From: Methanobacteriota archaeon
Lineage (GTDB): Archaea; Halobacteriota; Methanomicrobia; Methanomicrobiales; Methanospirillaceae
DNA: 7,065 bases
Assembly (NCBI GenBank): GCA_009779205.1
Contig: WRER01000035.1
Coordinates: 1 to 7,065, forward strand
Direction: 5' to 3'
Below are positions 1-5,376 of the stretch, in pieces (positions within the stretch are counted from its first letter, which is position 1; each line of letters begins with the position of its first letter). Position numbers and translations under genes: made by a program. A model generated the notes under the pieces. It did no database searches and was not told the DNA's origin. It saw only the letters and a list, made by a program, of their open reading frames with translations.

Positions 1-246
1 CACTGTTATGCAGTACGATTGATTGGAGAGAATGGGACTTTTGAAGATAGTCGAAATGACGGGGAAGTAGGCAATCCTGGCAGATTTCTAATGGAAATAG
101 TTAAACGAAACAAGCTTGACTCACATATGCTTATTGTATCACGTATTTTCGGAGGAGTGAAGTTAGGTCCAGGAGGAGTTTCCAGAGCTTTTAAAGAAGC
201 GGGAAATGGAGTTATTGAATTGGCACGGGAAAGTGGATCCCTCTGA
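1..246 (+). CDS. IMPACT/YigZ (UPF0029) family protein, 3' end only
   Basis: The reading frame is open from base 1 to the TGA at 244-246, so the N-terminus lies outside the window. The visible 81 residues carry the conserved second half of the IMPACT domain: an H-C-Y-A-V-R start, the D-G-E-V-G-N-P-G stretch corresponding to the usual DGEP-AGxP, and I-V-S-R-I-F-G-G-V-K-L-G-P-G-G-V-S-R-A-F, matching the family's TRYFGGxKLGxGGLxRAY signature. The protein stops about 15 residues after this signature, so it lacks the C-terminal domain of bacterial YigZ and would be a short single-domain form. Eukaryotic IMPACT binds ribosomes and Gcn1 and restrains GCN2; the role of archaeal members is not known. 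A TTG at 19 could be read as a start but lies inside the conserved domain, so it is not used. Confidence 0.85.
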   Translation, partial: HCYAVRLIGENGTFEDSRNDGEVGNPGRFLMEIVKRNKLDSHMLIVSRIFGGVKLGPGGVSRAFKEAGNGVIELARESGSL

Positions 247-250
247 TTGT

Positions 251-278
251 ACAATTTACAATTCACAATGGACAATTG
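251..278. repeat. Four tandem 7-bp units, ACAATNN
   Basis: Directly after the IMPACT stop codon the sequence reads in 7-base steps: ACAATTT (251-257), ACAATTC (258-264), ACAATGG (265-271), ACAATTG (272-278). Five of the seven positions are invariant in all four units. A 10-bp palindrome ATTGTACAAT (246-255) sits at the left edge. This resembles the short tandemly repeated heptamers known from cyanobacteria and other genomes. Whether it is a dispersed family here cannot be told from one copy. Confidence 0.6.
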
Positions 279-294
279 CAGGTTGTGAATTGTA
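257..294. repeat. 12-bp perfect inverted repeat, 14-nt loop
   Basis: TACAATTCACAA (257-268) is the exact reverse complement of TTGTGAATTGTA (283-294), separated by 14 bases. The left arm is formed by the tandem heptamers and the right arm runs into the TATA-like sequence before the next gene. It could act as an operator, as an RNA hairpin at the end of the IMPACT transcript, or it may be part of a small repetitive element. No T-run follows it, so a bacterial-type terminator is unlikely. Confidence 0.6.
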
Positions 295-298
295 TATA
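290..298 (+). promoter_or_regulatory. Possible archaeal TATA box before the HhH-GPD gene
   Basis: TTGTATATA lies about 20 bases before the ATG at 318. With the usual archaeal spacing of about 25 bases to the transcription start, the mRNA would begin at or very near the start codon, although a purine-rich AGAGGGA (301-307) is also present as a possible ribosome binding site. The box overlaps the right arm of the inverted repeat, so a protein binding the repeat would hide it. Confidence 0.35.
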
Positions 299-317
299 GC
301 AGAGGGAAGAGTATAAC

Positions 318-1166
318 ATGGTGCAAGAATCCTTGGTTGAACAGTATATTAGAAACATTCAAGCCGCATTGCATGATATTTCAAAGAGTCCGCACTGTTC
401 ACCTATGTACTGGGAATGGCTGTCTGATGCAGCTCATCGACCTCTTTCCATAACTGAGGCTAATAACTTTTTGCTGGGCTGCATTTTGGACTTTCGTGCC
501 TCTGCACAGGATACCTGGGAAAATTGCGTCTTTTTTATTGAAGAGATACTTGGATCTCCAAAGAATGTATTTGCGATTATTGCAGAGTATACAGAGGCAG
601 AATGGGAAACAGAGTTCAATGCATATGGACTGCATCCGGAGCTCCCTGTACATATGCGAGTACACCAGATTTCACGGCGAATAATGCGATTGTACAAAGG
701 AGATGGGAGGTTATTGTGGGAGTTAGAACCGGCAACTCCACGTGAGGTGTTTAAACGCCTTACTATGCTTGGTTTTACAAAAACAGGTGCAACAATGGTG
801 ATTGGTGCACTGAAAGATGAGCGGTATCTCTTTGGTTCTTTTGATCTCGTTGCTGATGCTTTAGTGACAAGAGTAGTGAACAGAGTTCTCACAGGAACGG
901 ATACCCTGCTCTCTGCTGATGAAGTCATACATGCAGGCAGATATTTACATCAAGCAGATCCATGGATGCTGGATCGTCCATTCTCTTCACTCGCACGTAT
1001 GGCATGTCGAAAAAAAGCAGAGTGTACTGCCTGTCCATTAGCTGATATCTGTGTGTATGCCAATGAATATCCTTTTTCAGGAGATGATATTATGATGGTG
1101 GTGCTTGGGACGATAACACACCAAAAGTCACTTTCAGACTGGTTTTGGAAAGAAGAAGAGAAATAA
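318..1166 (+). CDS. Endonuclease III-like HhH-GPD protein with Fe-S cysteine loop
   Basis: This 282-residue protein resembles base-excision DNA glycosylases of the endonuclease III/MutY superfamily. The helical N-terminal half contains a segment at about 50-70 (L-L-G-C-I-L-D-F-R-A-S-A-Q-D-T) that recalls the LLSAQATD region of endonuclease III. A helix-hairpin-helix lies at about 145-165 (M-L-G-F-T-K-T-G-A). The catalytic Asp is Asp180, in D-A-L-V-T-R-V-V-N-R, equivalent to the D-T-H-I-F-R-V of Nth. Cys230, 236, 239 and 245 form C-X5-C-X2-C-X5-C, one residue shorter than the classic C-X6 loop, and probably bind [4Fe-4S]. In my alignment the lyase Lys position is Thr156, with Lys155 one residue earlier, so a monofunctional glycosylase or a divergent lyase is possible. 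The family assignment is fairly secure; the substrate is unknown. The start at 318 follows AGAGGGA at a usable distance. Confidence 0.75.
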   Translation: MVQESLVEQYIRNIQAALHDISKSPHCSPMYWEWLSDAAHRPLSITEANNFLLGCILDFRASAQDTWENCVFFIEEILGSPKNVFAIIAEYTEAEWETEFNAYGLHPELPVHMRVHQISRRIMRLYKGDGRLLWELEPATPREVFKRLTMLGFTKTGATMVIGALKDERYLFGSFDLVADALVTRVVNRVLTGTDTLLSADEVIHAGRYLHQADPWMLDRPFSSLARMACRKKAECTACPLADICVYANEYPFSGDDIMMVVLGTITHQKSLSDWFWKEEEK

Positions 1167-1168
1167 TA

Positions 1169-1288
1169 ATGAGATCTCTGCATGAATGAAACCTTCTAGC
1201 CCTTATCGACGACTGGATTGAAAACGACCTCCAATCTATGAATTTGGCAGATATTGTATCATCAGATGATCACACTGCACTTGATTAG
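1169..1288 (+). pseudogene. Possible small gene broken by one in-frame TGA
   Basis: An ATG at 1169, two bases after the stop of the HhH-GPD gene, opens a frame of six codons. A TGA at 1187-1189 interrupts it, and the frame then stays open for 32 more codons to the TAG at 1286. The second part looks protein-like: rich in Asp/Glu and aliphatic residues (N-L-L-A-L-I-D-D-W-I-E-N-D-L-Q, then N-L-A-D-I-V-S-S-D-D). If one base restored TGA to CGA or TGG, this would be a 39-residue acidic protein sitting directly behind its neighbour like an operon member. I do not recognise the family. It may equally be a chance open frame. An internal ATG at 1238 would give only 16 residues. Confidence 0.3.
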
Positions 1289-1305
1289 AAAGGAGCACAG
1301 AGCCG

Positions 1306-1377
1306 ATGTACATCTCACCATCAGAATTATCATTATACTCCCTGAAGATAGAATCATATTATACATGCTTACAATAA
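1306..1377 (+). CDS. Possible 23-residue leader ORF overlapping the ugd start
   Basis: AAAGGAG (1289-1294) is the best ribosome binding site in the 1167-1364 gap. It is followed 11 bases later by an ATG at 1306. The frame runs 23 codons to a TAA at 1375-1377 and overlaps the start of the UDP-glucose dehydrogenase gene by 13 bases in another frame. The peptide would have five serines and no recognisable domain. The dehydrogenase ATG at 1365 has no clear ribosome binding site of its own, so translation of this leader could deliver ribosomes to it. This is inference from position alone; a chance ORF is quite possible. Confidence 0.25.
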   Translation: MYISPSELSLYSLKIESYYTCLQ

Positions 1378-2642
1378 CAATTATTGGAAGTGGCTATGTC
1401 GGGCTGATTACAGGAATTTGCCTTGCAGAGCGTGGCAATACCGTTACTGTTGTGGACATTGATGAAGAAAAAGTGCGGGTAATCAATGCAGGAGAACCAC
1501 CAATTTATGAAGAAGGATTGCAGGAACTCTTGAAAAAGCATGTTGGAGTGAGTCTTCATGCATCAACGTCATATACATCAGTATCAGAGAGTGACGTCAT
1601 TTTTATTGCCGTTGGAACGCCTCCACTTCCAGATGGTTCAGCAGATCTGCAGTACATCAGATCAGCAGCAGAGCAGATCGGCATTGCTCTTTTGGAAAAA
1701 CATGTGAAATATCCTGTTGTTGTTGTGAAAAGTACAGTTCCGCCAACGACAACTCGCGATATCGTCTGCCCTGCTGTTAAAAAGCATATGGAAGAGCCGT
1801 TTGGGTGTTGTATGAACCCAGAATTCCTTCGAGAAGGAAGAGCCATCGAAGATTTCATGCATCCGGATCGGATCGTCATTGGATCTGATGATGAAGAAGC
1901 CATCGCAAAAATGAAACAGGTTTATGCTGACTTTGATGCGCCAATTCTCGTAACCAGTCCGACTGCCGCTGAGATGATAAAGTATGCAGCAAATGCCATG
2001 CTCGCCACTCGCATCTCTTTTTCAAACGAGATTGGAAATGTATGCAAGAAACTTGGAATTGATGTTTATGAAGTAATGAAAGGAGTCGGGCTTGATAATC
2101 GGATAGGACCTGCATTTCTAAATGCCGGTGTTGGGTTTGGAGGAAGTTGTTTTCCAAAAGACGTGTCTGCCCTTGCATCACTCGCAACAAGTGTTGGAAT
2201 CGATCCAATTCTGCTGCATTCTGTCATTACGGTCAATGATAATCAGCCAAGCATTATGATGGCATTGCTTGAAGAACGAGTGCACGATCTTGCGGATAAA
2301 CAGATTGCTGTACTTGGACTTGCATTCAAGGATAACACCGATGATATTCGTGAGTCACGTGCCCTTTGTATGATTGAATTACTGCGGGAGAAAGGAGCAC
2401 GCATCAGCTGCTATGATCCAATGGCAATGGAAGAGGTTAAACACATATTTCCCGCTTCACAGGAGATCTCGTACATGAGTTCTGCGGGAGATGCGCTTGA
2501 TGGTGCTGATGCCTGTCTCGTCATGACTGAATGGCCAGAATTTGAAAAACTGGATAAAGAATTTTCTCGCATGAAAACACAGATCATCATTGATGGTCGC
2601 CACATACTAAACATCCCTCATGCAGAGGGATTATGCTGGTGA
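1365..2642 (+). CDS. ugd: UDP-glucose 6-dehydrogenase (UDP-glucose/GDP-mannose dehydrogenase family)
   Basis: The 425-residue product should oxidise UDP-glucose to UDP-glucuronate with two NAD+, supplying sugar acids for surface glycans, probably including N-glycans. The N-terminal Rossmann domain has the nucleotide loop I-G-S-G-Y-V-G (7-13) and the acidic V-V-D-I-D-E-E-K-V (29-37) that binds NAD ribose. The usual E-P-P-I-Y-E-E-G-L (44-52) and F-I-A-V-G-T-P (80-86) follow. The central helix carries E-M-I-K-Y-A-A-N-A (203-211) with Lys206. The catalytic Cys262 sits in G-F-G-G-S-C-F-P-K-D (257-266), and the C-terminal domain has D-N-T-D-D-I-R-E-S (323-331). The motifs favour UGD over the ManNAc dehydrogenase relatives, although substrate cannot be proved from sequence. 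I start at ATG 1365 because it begins right at the Rossmann strand; a TTG at 1254 would add 37 unconserved-looking residues. Confidence 0.92.
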   Translation: MLTITIIGSGYVGLITGICLAERGNTVTVVDIDEEKVRVINAGEPPIYEEGLQELLKKHVGVSLHASTSYTSVSESDVIFIAVGTPPLPDGSADLQYIRSAAEQIGIALLEKHVKYPVVVVKSTVPPTTTRDIVCPAVKKHMEEPFGCCMNPEFLREGRAIEDFMHPDRIVIGSDDEEAIAKMKQVYADFDAPILVTSPTAAEMIKYAANAMLATRISFSNEIGNVCKKLGIDVYEVMKGVGLDNRIGPAFLNAGVGFGGSCFPKDVSALASLATSVGIDPILLHSVITVNDNQPSIMMALLEERVHDLADKQIAVLGLAFKDNTDDIRESRALCMIELLREKGARISCYDPMAMEEVKHIFPASQEISYMSSAGDALDGADACLVMTEWPEFEKLDKEFSRMKTQIIIDGRHILNIPHAEGLCW

Positions 2643-2665
2643 TAGAGGAGGCTCATTCAACACCA

Positions 2666-4108
2666 TCAATTCCTTTTTTTCACATTCTCTGCCCTACAAC
2701 TATTTTTAATCAAAGCTGACGTGAAAAGAAGTGCAATACAGAATCCGATAATGCCACCGAGCATATCTCCAAGCACAACACCCCACCAGACTCCAATAGA
2801 TTTGAGATCAAGCACGATTCCAAGAATATAAGCAGATATACAAATGAAGACCAAACTTCTCATTATATTGATAACGAGTGCAGTCAATCCTTTTCCAACT
2901 CCCTGGAAGAGGCACGATGAAACAATACCGATTGCTGCAAATGGATATATCAATACCATAACTCGCAAAAAGTCACTCATGGAGCTGAGAATATGTTCCC
3001 CTCCTTCAGAGTACGCAAAGAGATAGGAGATAGATGGGGCAAAGATAAAAGTTAACAGTGCTATTACAATTGCAATTGCAATGCTGAGTTTTGATCCATA
3101 CATAAGGGCTTCTTTGAGTTCTGCAAATCTCCTCGCTCCGTACATTGCTCCTGCAACTGCAGTGACAGCAGTTCCAATTGCTACAAGTGGAACAATCGCA
3201 ATCGTAATAACTCTCCATCCTCCGGTAAAAATAGCAACGGCATCAGCGCCATCAGAAACAATGAGGATCCAATTTATGAAAAGAGACATAACTGCCATTG
3301 TAACGAATTCAACAGATGCCGGCAGTCCTACTCGTAAAATGTCAAAAACAATTGTCTTTTGATAGGTAAATGCAGCTCTTGTCAGCGTTATATAGGTATC
3401 ACGTTTGATAAATGCCCAGTGCACATATAAAACACAGACGAAGCAAACAGAAATGATCGATCCCCAGGCAGCACCGGCAATGCCCATATTGCACGTGTAG
3501 ATCAAGAATGGATCAAGGATAATATTCATGATCGAGGCAATAACCATGGCATACATGGGCCGCTTGGCATCTCCTTCTCCACGAAATATTCCATATAAAA
3601 TATTGGAAAAGAGAAAGAAGACAGTACCCAGTATAATGATTTGTCCATAATCTAATGCGAGTGGAATGAGGGGGCCAGCACCCATAAGGAGAAGAATATC
3701 TTCAAGAAAGATGTAACCAATGACGGTGAGGATGATGCTCAGGGAGATGCTGATCAAAAGCGCGTGAATCGCGGTATTATCAGCGCCTTGTTTATCTTCA
3801 GCTCCAATTTTCCGTGCAATTGCCGATGTGGCCCCAGTTCCAATACCAACACCGATGCCCATCATGATCATGAAGATAGGGGTGACTATACCAACCGCTG
3901 CAAGGGCATCAGAGCCGAGTCCGGCAACCCAGATTGCATTAACAACGTTATATAATGAAGACAGCAGCATTGCAATGATCATGGGAAGAGCCAGTGCAAC
4001 TATTGCTTTTTTAGGGTCCCCTGTGAGAATTTGAACATTTTTTGTCATCTTCTGTTCAGGATCATGAGGGGACAACGCAGATCTGGAAGGGTGCTCGGTG
4101 TTGTTCAT
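2666..4108 (-). CDS. MATE-family multidrug/cation efflux transporter
   Basis: This 480-residue membrane protein has the layout of MATE exporters: two bundles of about six helices, which use a Na+ or H+ gradient to expel organic cations and other compounds. Family marks are the opening I-L-T-G-D-P-K-K-A-I (27-36) and A-L-P-M-I-I-A-M-L-L-S-S-L-Y-N-V-V-N (40-57). Others are G-I-F-R-G-E-G-D (173-180), the A-S-I-M-N-I-I-L-D-P-F-L-I helix (191-203), and in the second half G-L-P-A-S-V-E (261-267) and C-L-F-Q-G-V-G-K-G (399-407). The tail ends K-K-R-N in the cytoplasm. The ATG at 4108 gives a hydrophilic 20-residue extension before Met21 (ATG at 4048), which is an alternative start; neither has a strong ribosome binding site. 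The gene is convergent with ugd, with 23 bases between the stops. The substrate is not predictable. Confidence 0.9.
   Translation of the reverse strand: MNNTEHPSRSALSPHDPEQKMTKNVQILTGDPKKAIVALALPMIIAMLLSSLYNVVNAIWVAGLGSDALAAVGIVTPIFMIMMGIGVGIGTGATSAIARKIGAEDKQGADNTAIHALLISISLSIILTVIGYIFLEDILLLMGAGPLIPLALDYGQIIILGTVFFLFSNILYGIFRGEGDAKRPMYAMVIASIMNIILDPFLIYTCNMGIAGAAWGSIISVCFVCVLYVHWAFIKRDTYITLTRAAFTYQKTIVFDILRVGLPASVEFVTMAVMSLFINWILIVSDGADAVAIFTGGWRVITIAIVPLVAIGTAVTAVAGAMYGARRFAELKEALMYGSKLSIAIAIVIALLTFIFAPSISYLFAYSEGGEHILSSMSDFLRVMVLIYPFAAIGIVSSCLFQGVGKGLTALVINIMRSLVFICISAYILGIVLDLKSIGVWWGVVLGDMLGGIIGFCIALLFTSALIKNSCRAENVKKRN
2674..2680 (+). terminator. Possible oligo-T terminator for ugd
   Basis: A run of seven T on the plus strand lies about 30 bases after the ugd stop, inside the last codons of the convergent MATE gene, where it encodes two Lys. 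Archaeal RNA polymerase terminates at such U-runs without needing a hairpin. No other T-run lies in the 23-base gap between the genes. Confidence 0.35.
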
Positions 4109-4110
4109 AC

Positions 4111-4134
4111 ATATGCACTCACATGTACACTCAC
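4111..4134 (-). repeat. Tandem 12-bp imperfect repeat abutting the MATE start
   Basis: Read on the minus strand, GTGAGTGTACAT (4134-4123) is followed at once by GTGAGTGCATAT (4122-4111), a 10 of 12 match, and two bases later by the MATE ATG. It could be a duplicated regulator site or a duplicated weak ribosome binding site (GTGAG). It may also be a chance slippage product. Confidence 0.4.
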
Positions 4135-4295
4135 AGTGAAATATGCCCTGAACTATCTACACCGTGACGTGAAAAAGCTTACTTTGATTGGAGAGAGAGA
4201 AGGTATAGATTCTGTTTCTTGTCATAACACCACCCCTACCTTTTATTTTGTAACTATTCAATCGCAACAAAGATCTAATCATCTACCGAGGCTGG

Positions 4296-4303
4296 TTATA
4301 TAT
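4296..4303 (+). promoter_or_regulatory. TATA box for the MCT-1-like/SepF/ZPR1 gene block
   Basis: TTATATAT is the best TATA-like element in the divergent gap. A start of transcription about 25-30 bases downstream, near 4328, would give a leader of roughly 75 bases that contains the whole hairpin at 4360-4391. The position and the AT-rich core fit archaeal promoters; no experiment supports it. Confidence 0.45.
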
Positions 4304-4359
4304 GGACTGAAAAAAAGAAATGTCAGTGCTTAAGCAAGAATACCCCTGCATGTATTCAA

Positions 4360-4391
4360 CCTCCTTTATTTCAATTTTTAAATGAAGGAGG
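4360..4391 (+). promoter_or_regulatory. RNA hairpin that buries the ribosome binding site
   Basis: CCTCCTTTATTT (4360-4371) pairs with AAATGAAGGAGG (4380-4391) through 12 pairs, one of them G-U, around an eight-base loop. The 3' arm contains the GGAGG core of AGGAGGGGAT (4386-4395), which matches the methanogen anti-Shine-Dalgarno complement AGGAGGTGAT at 9 of 10 positions. The 5' arm is therefore itself an anti-Shine-Dalgarno sequence. When folded, the site would be closed to ribosomes. The loop is T-rich, and no T-run follows the 3' arm, so a terminator role is less likely. Confidence 0.6.
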
Positions 4392-4393
4392 GG

Positions 4394-4405
4394 ATGTCCT
4401 ATTGA
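4394..4405 (+). other. Three-codon upstream ORF (Met-Ser-Tyr-stop)
   Basis: ATG TCC TAT TGA begins two bases after the GGAGG core and ends so that its TGA overlaps the TTG start candidate at 4402 and lies two bases before the ATG at 4408. The spacing from the ribosome binding site to this ATG is shorter than usual, so it may not be translated. It is listed because of its exact placement against the start of an MCT-1-like gene. Confidence 0.25.
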
Positions 4406-4938
4406 ACATGGGGAACAAACAGTACGTGGTTTTTGATTTTATGGGAAAATTAGTTATAAAAAAACGACATGCACTTCGAAAGTCTGATGCTAATCGATTA
4501 AAAGAAAGATTATATGCAGAAATCGGCACAGAAGCTGAGCAATATCTTGCGCGCAGCATCGAAGTTGCAGAGACAAACTCAGATACCAAGATCTATCTTG
4601 TTGACAAGAAACCCTTCCTTTTGGAGATGAATAAGGTTATCTTTCCAACACTCTATGGAGCTCTTGAATTTCCAATGGCTGTTCGTCAGATCGTGGTAGA
4701 TATGGGTGCAGTCTCATTCGTTGTCAATGGAGCAGATATCATGCGCCCTGGCGTTATCGCTGTGGCCTCAGATGTCAAACAAGATCATCCTGTTGTTATT
4801 GTCGATGAACGACATAAAAAGCCGCTTGCGATCGGAACAGCTCTCTATAATGCAGATGAACTCATGGCACAAACTTCTGGGAAAGTCGTTAAGACATGGC
4901 ATTATGTCGGCGATGAGATCTGGAACCTGGCATTATAA
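4402..4938 (+). CDS. MCT-1/Tma20-like PUA-domain RNA-binding protein
   Basis: The 178-residue protein has the two-part build of archaeal MCT-1 homologues (COG2016-type): an N-terminal pre-PUA domain (to about residue 90) and a C-terminal PUA domain (about 95-178). The link P-T-L-Y-G-A-L-E-F-P (82-91) matches human MCTS1 P-T-L-R-L-L-H-K-Y-P. V-D-M-G-A-V-S-F-V-V-N-G-A-D-I-M-R-P-G-V (99-118) matches [20 protein letters not shown], and the protein ends with H-Y-V-G-D-E-I-W-N-L. In eukaryotes MCTS1 with DENR acts in ribosome recycling and reinitiation; the archaeal role is presumed to lie in translation but is unproven. The TTG at 4402 sits 10 bases after the GGAGG core. The ATG at 4408 (176 residues) is 16 bases away and is the alternative. 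The gene leads the block with sepF and the ZPR1 gene. Confidence 0.88.
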   Translation: MNMGNKQYVVFDFMGKLVIKKRHALRKSDANRLKERLYAEIGTEAEQYLARSIEVAETNSDTKIYLVDKKPFLLEMNKVIFPTLYGALEFPMAVRQIVVDMGAVSFVVNGADIMRPGVIAVASDVKQDHPVVIVDERHKKPLAIGTALYNADELMAQTSGKVVKTWHYVGDEIWNLAL

Positions 4939-4953
4939 GCACGAGATACAAAT

Positions 4954-4961
4954 GTATATGT
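4954..4961 (+). promoter_or_regulatory. Possible TATA box for sepF-ZPR1
   Basis: GTATATGT, in an AT-rich stretch of the 74-base gap after the MCT-1-like gene, lies about 55 bases before the sepF ATG. A start about 25 bases downstream would leave a short leader containing the GAGGT ribosome binding site at 5002-5006. A weaker copy, TGTATAAC, lies at 4967-4974. sepF may thus have its own promoter besides read-through. Confidence 0.3.
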
Positions 4962-5012
4962 ATAGATGTATAACTGGTAGATTTAATACGCAGAGCAAAG
5001 AGAGGTTTATAT

Positions 5013-5372
5013 ATGGGACTTGGGTCATTTTTTAAAAATAAAAAAGAAGAAGTATCACCTGAAGATTACAAAGAACTCGACTTAACAACATTTGAGTCTG
5101 CCGAACGCCCTGCATTATTAATAAAAATCGCAACAGTCACAGATCTGAAAGGAAGTCAGACAATCAAAGATCAGGTCTATGACGGGCATGTTGTCGTTGT
5201 TGATATCTCTAAACTGAAACAAGATAAAATAACGTTTGAAAGAGTAATGAAAGACTTCAAACAGGTATCATCTGATGTTGGTGGAGATATTGTTGGACTT
5301 GGAGATCAGCAGTATGTCATTATCTCACCACGAAGTGTGAAAATATCCCGCGACCGAATTGGTGGCTCCTGA
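5013..5372 (+). CDS. sepF: Archaeal SepF, cell-division FtsZ membrane anchor
   Basis: SepF binds FtsZ and ties the division ring to the membrane; in archaea that lack FtsA it is the main anchor. The 119-residue length is typical for archaeal SepF (DUF552). Residues 1-12 (M-G-L-G-S-F-F-K-N-K-K-E) form a short amphipathic membrane-targeting segment, followed by an acidic linker (to about 28). The globular SepF domain runs from about 33 to 115: A-L-L-I-K-I-A (34-40), the V-V-V-V-D-I-S-K-L (60-68) strand and turn, and the conserved end G-G-D-I-V-G-L-G-D-Q-Q-Y-V-I-I-S-P-R-S-V-K-I (90-111). The ATG at 5013 follows GAGGT (5002-5006) by six bases. It overlaps or abuts the ZPR1 gene, which suggests co-transcription. 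The identification is firm; the FtsZ interaction is from family knowledge. Confidence 0.92.
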   Translation: MGLGSFFKNKKEEVSPEDYKELDLTTFESAERPALLIKIATVTDLKGSQTIKDQVYDGHVVVVDISKLKQDKITFERVMKDFKQVSSDVGGDIVGLGDQQYVIISPRSVKISRDRIGGS

Positions 5373-5376
5373 AAAA

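Noticed and set aside
1258..1270. 13-bp near-palindrome ATCATCAGATGAT
   Set aside because: The arms are six bases with a single centre base, cannot form an RNA hairpin, and lie inside the possible broken ORF; chance is sufficient.
1254..1364. Extension of ugd to a TTG start at 1254
   Set aside because: The added 37 residues precede the Rossmann strand, do not look like the family, and the ATG at 1365 gives the usual length.
4184..4196. 13-base match TTGATTGGAGAGA shared with 19-31
   Set aside because: One copy is coding and the other intergenic, there is no flanking similarity, and the sequence is low in complexity.
4157..4225. Minus-strand 22-codon ORF with a GGTGG-like site, upstream of the MATE gene
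   Set aside because: Too short and without any supporting context; GGTGG is only two bases from the stretch leading into the ATG and the peptide has no pattern.
4031..4333. Plus-strand 100-codon ORF across the MATE start and the divergent gap
   Set aside because: It is antisense to the MATE N-terminus, has no ribosome binding site, and its translation lacks any recognisable domain or protein-like pattern.
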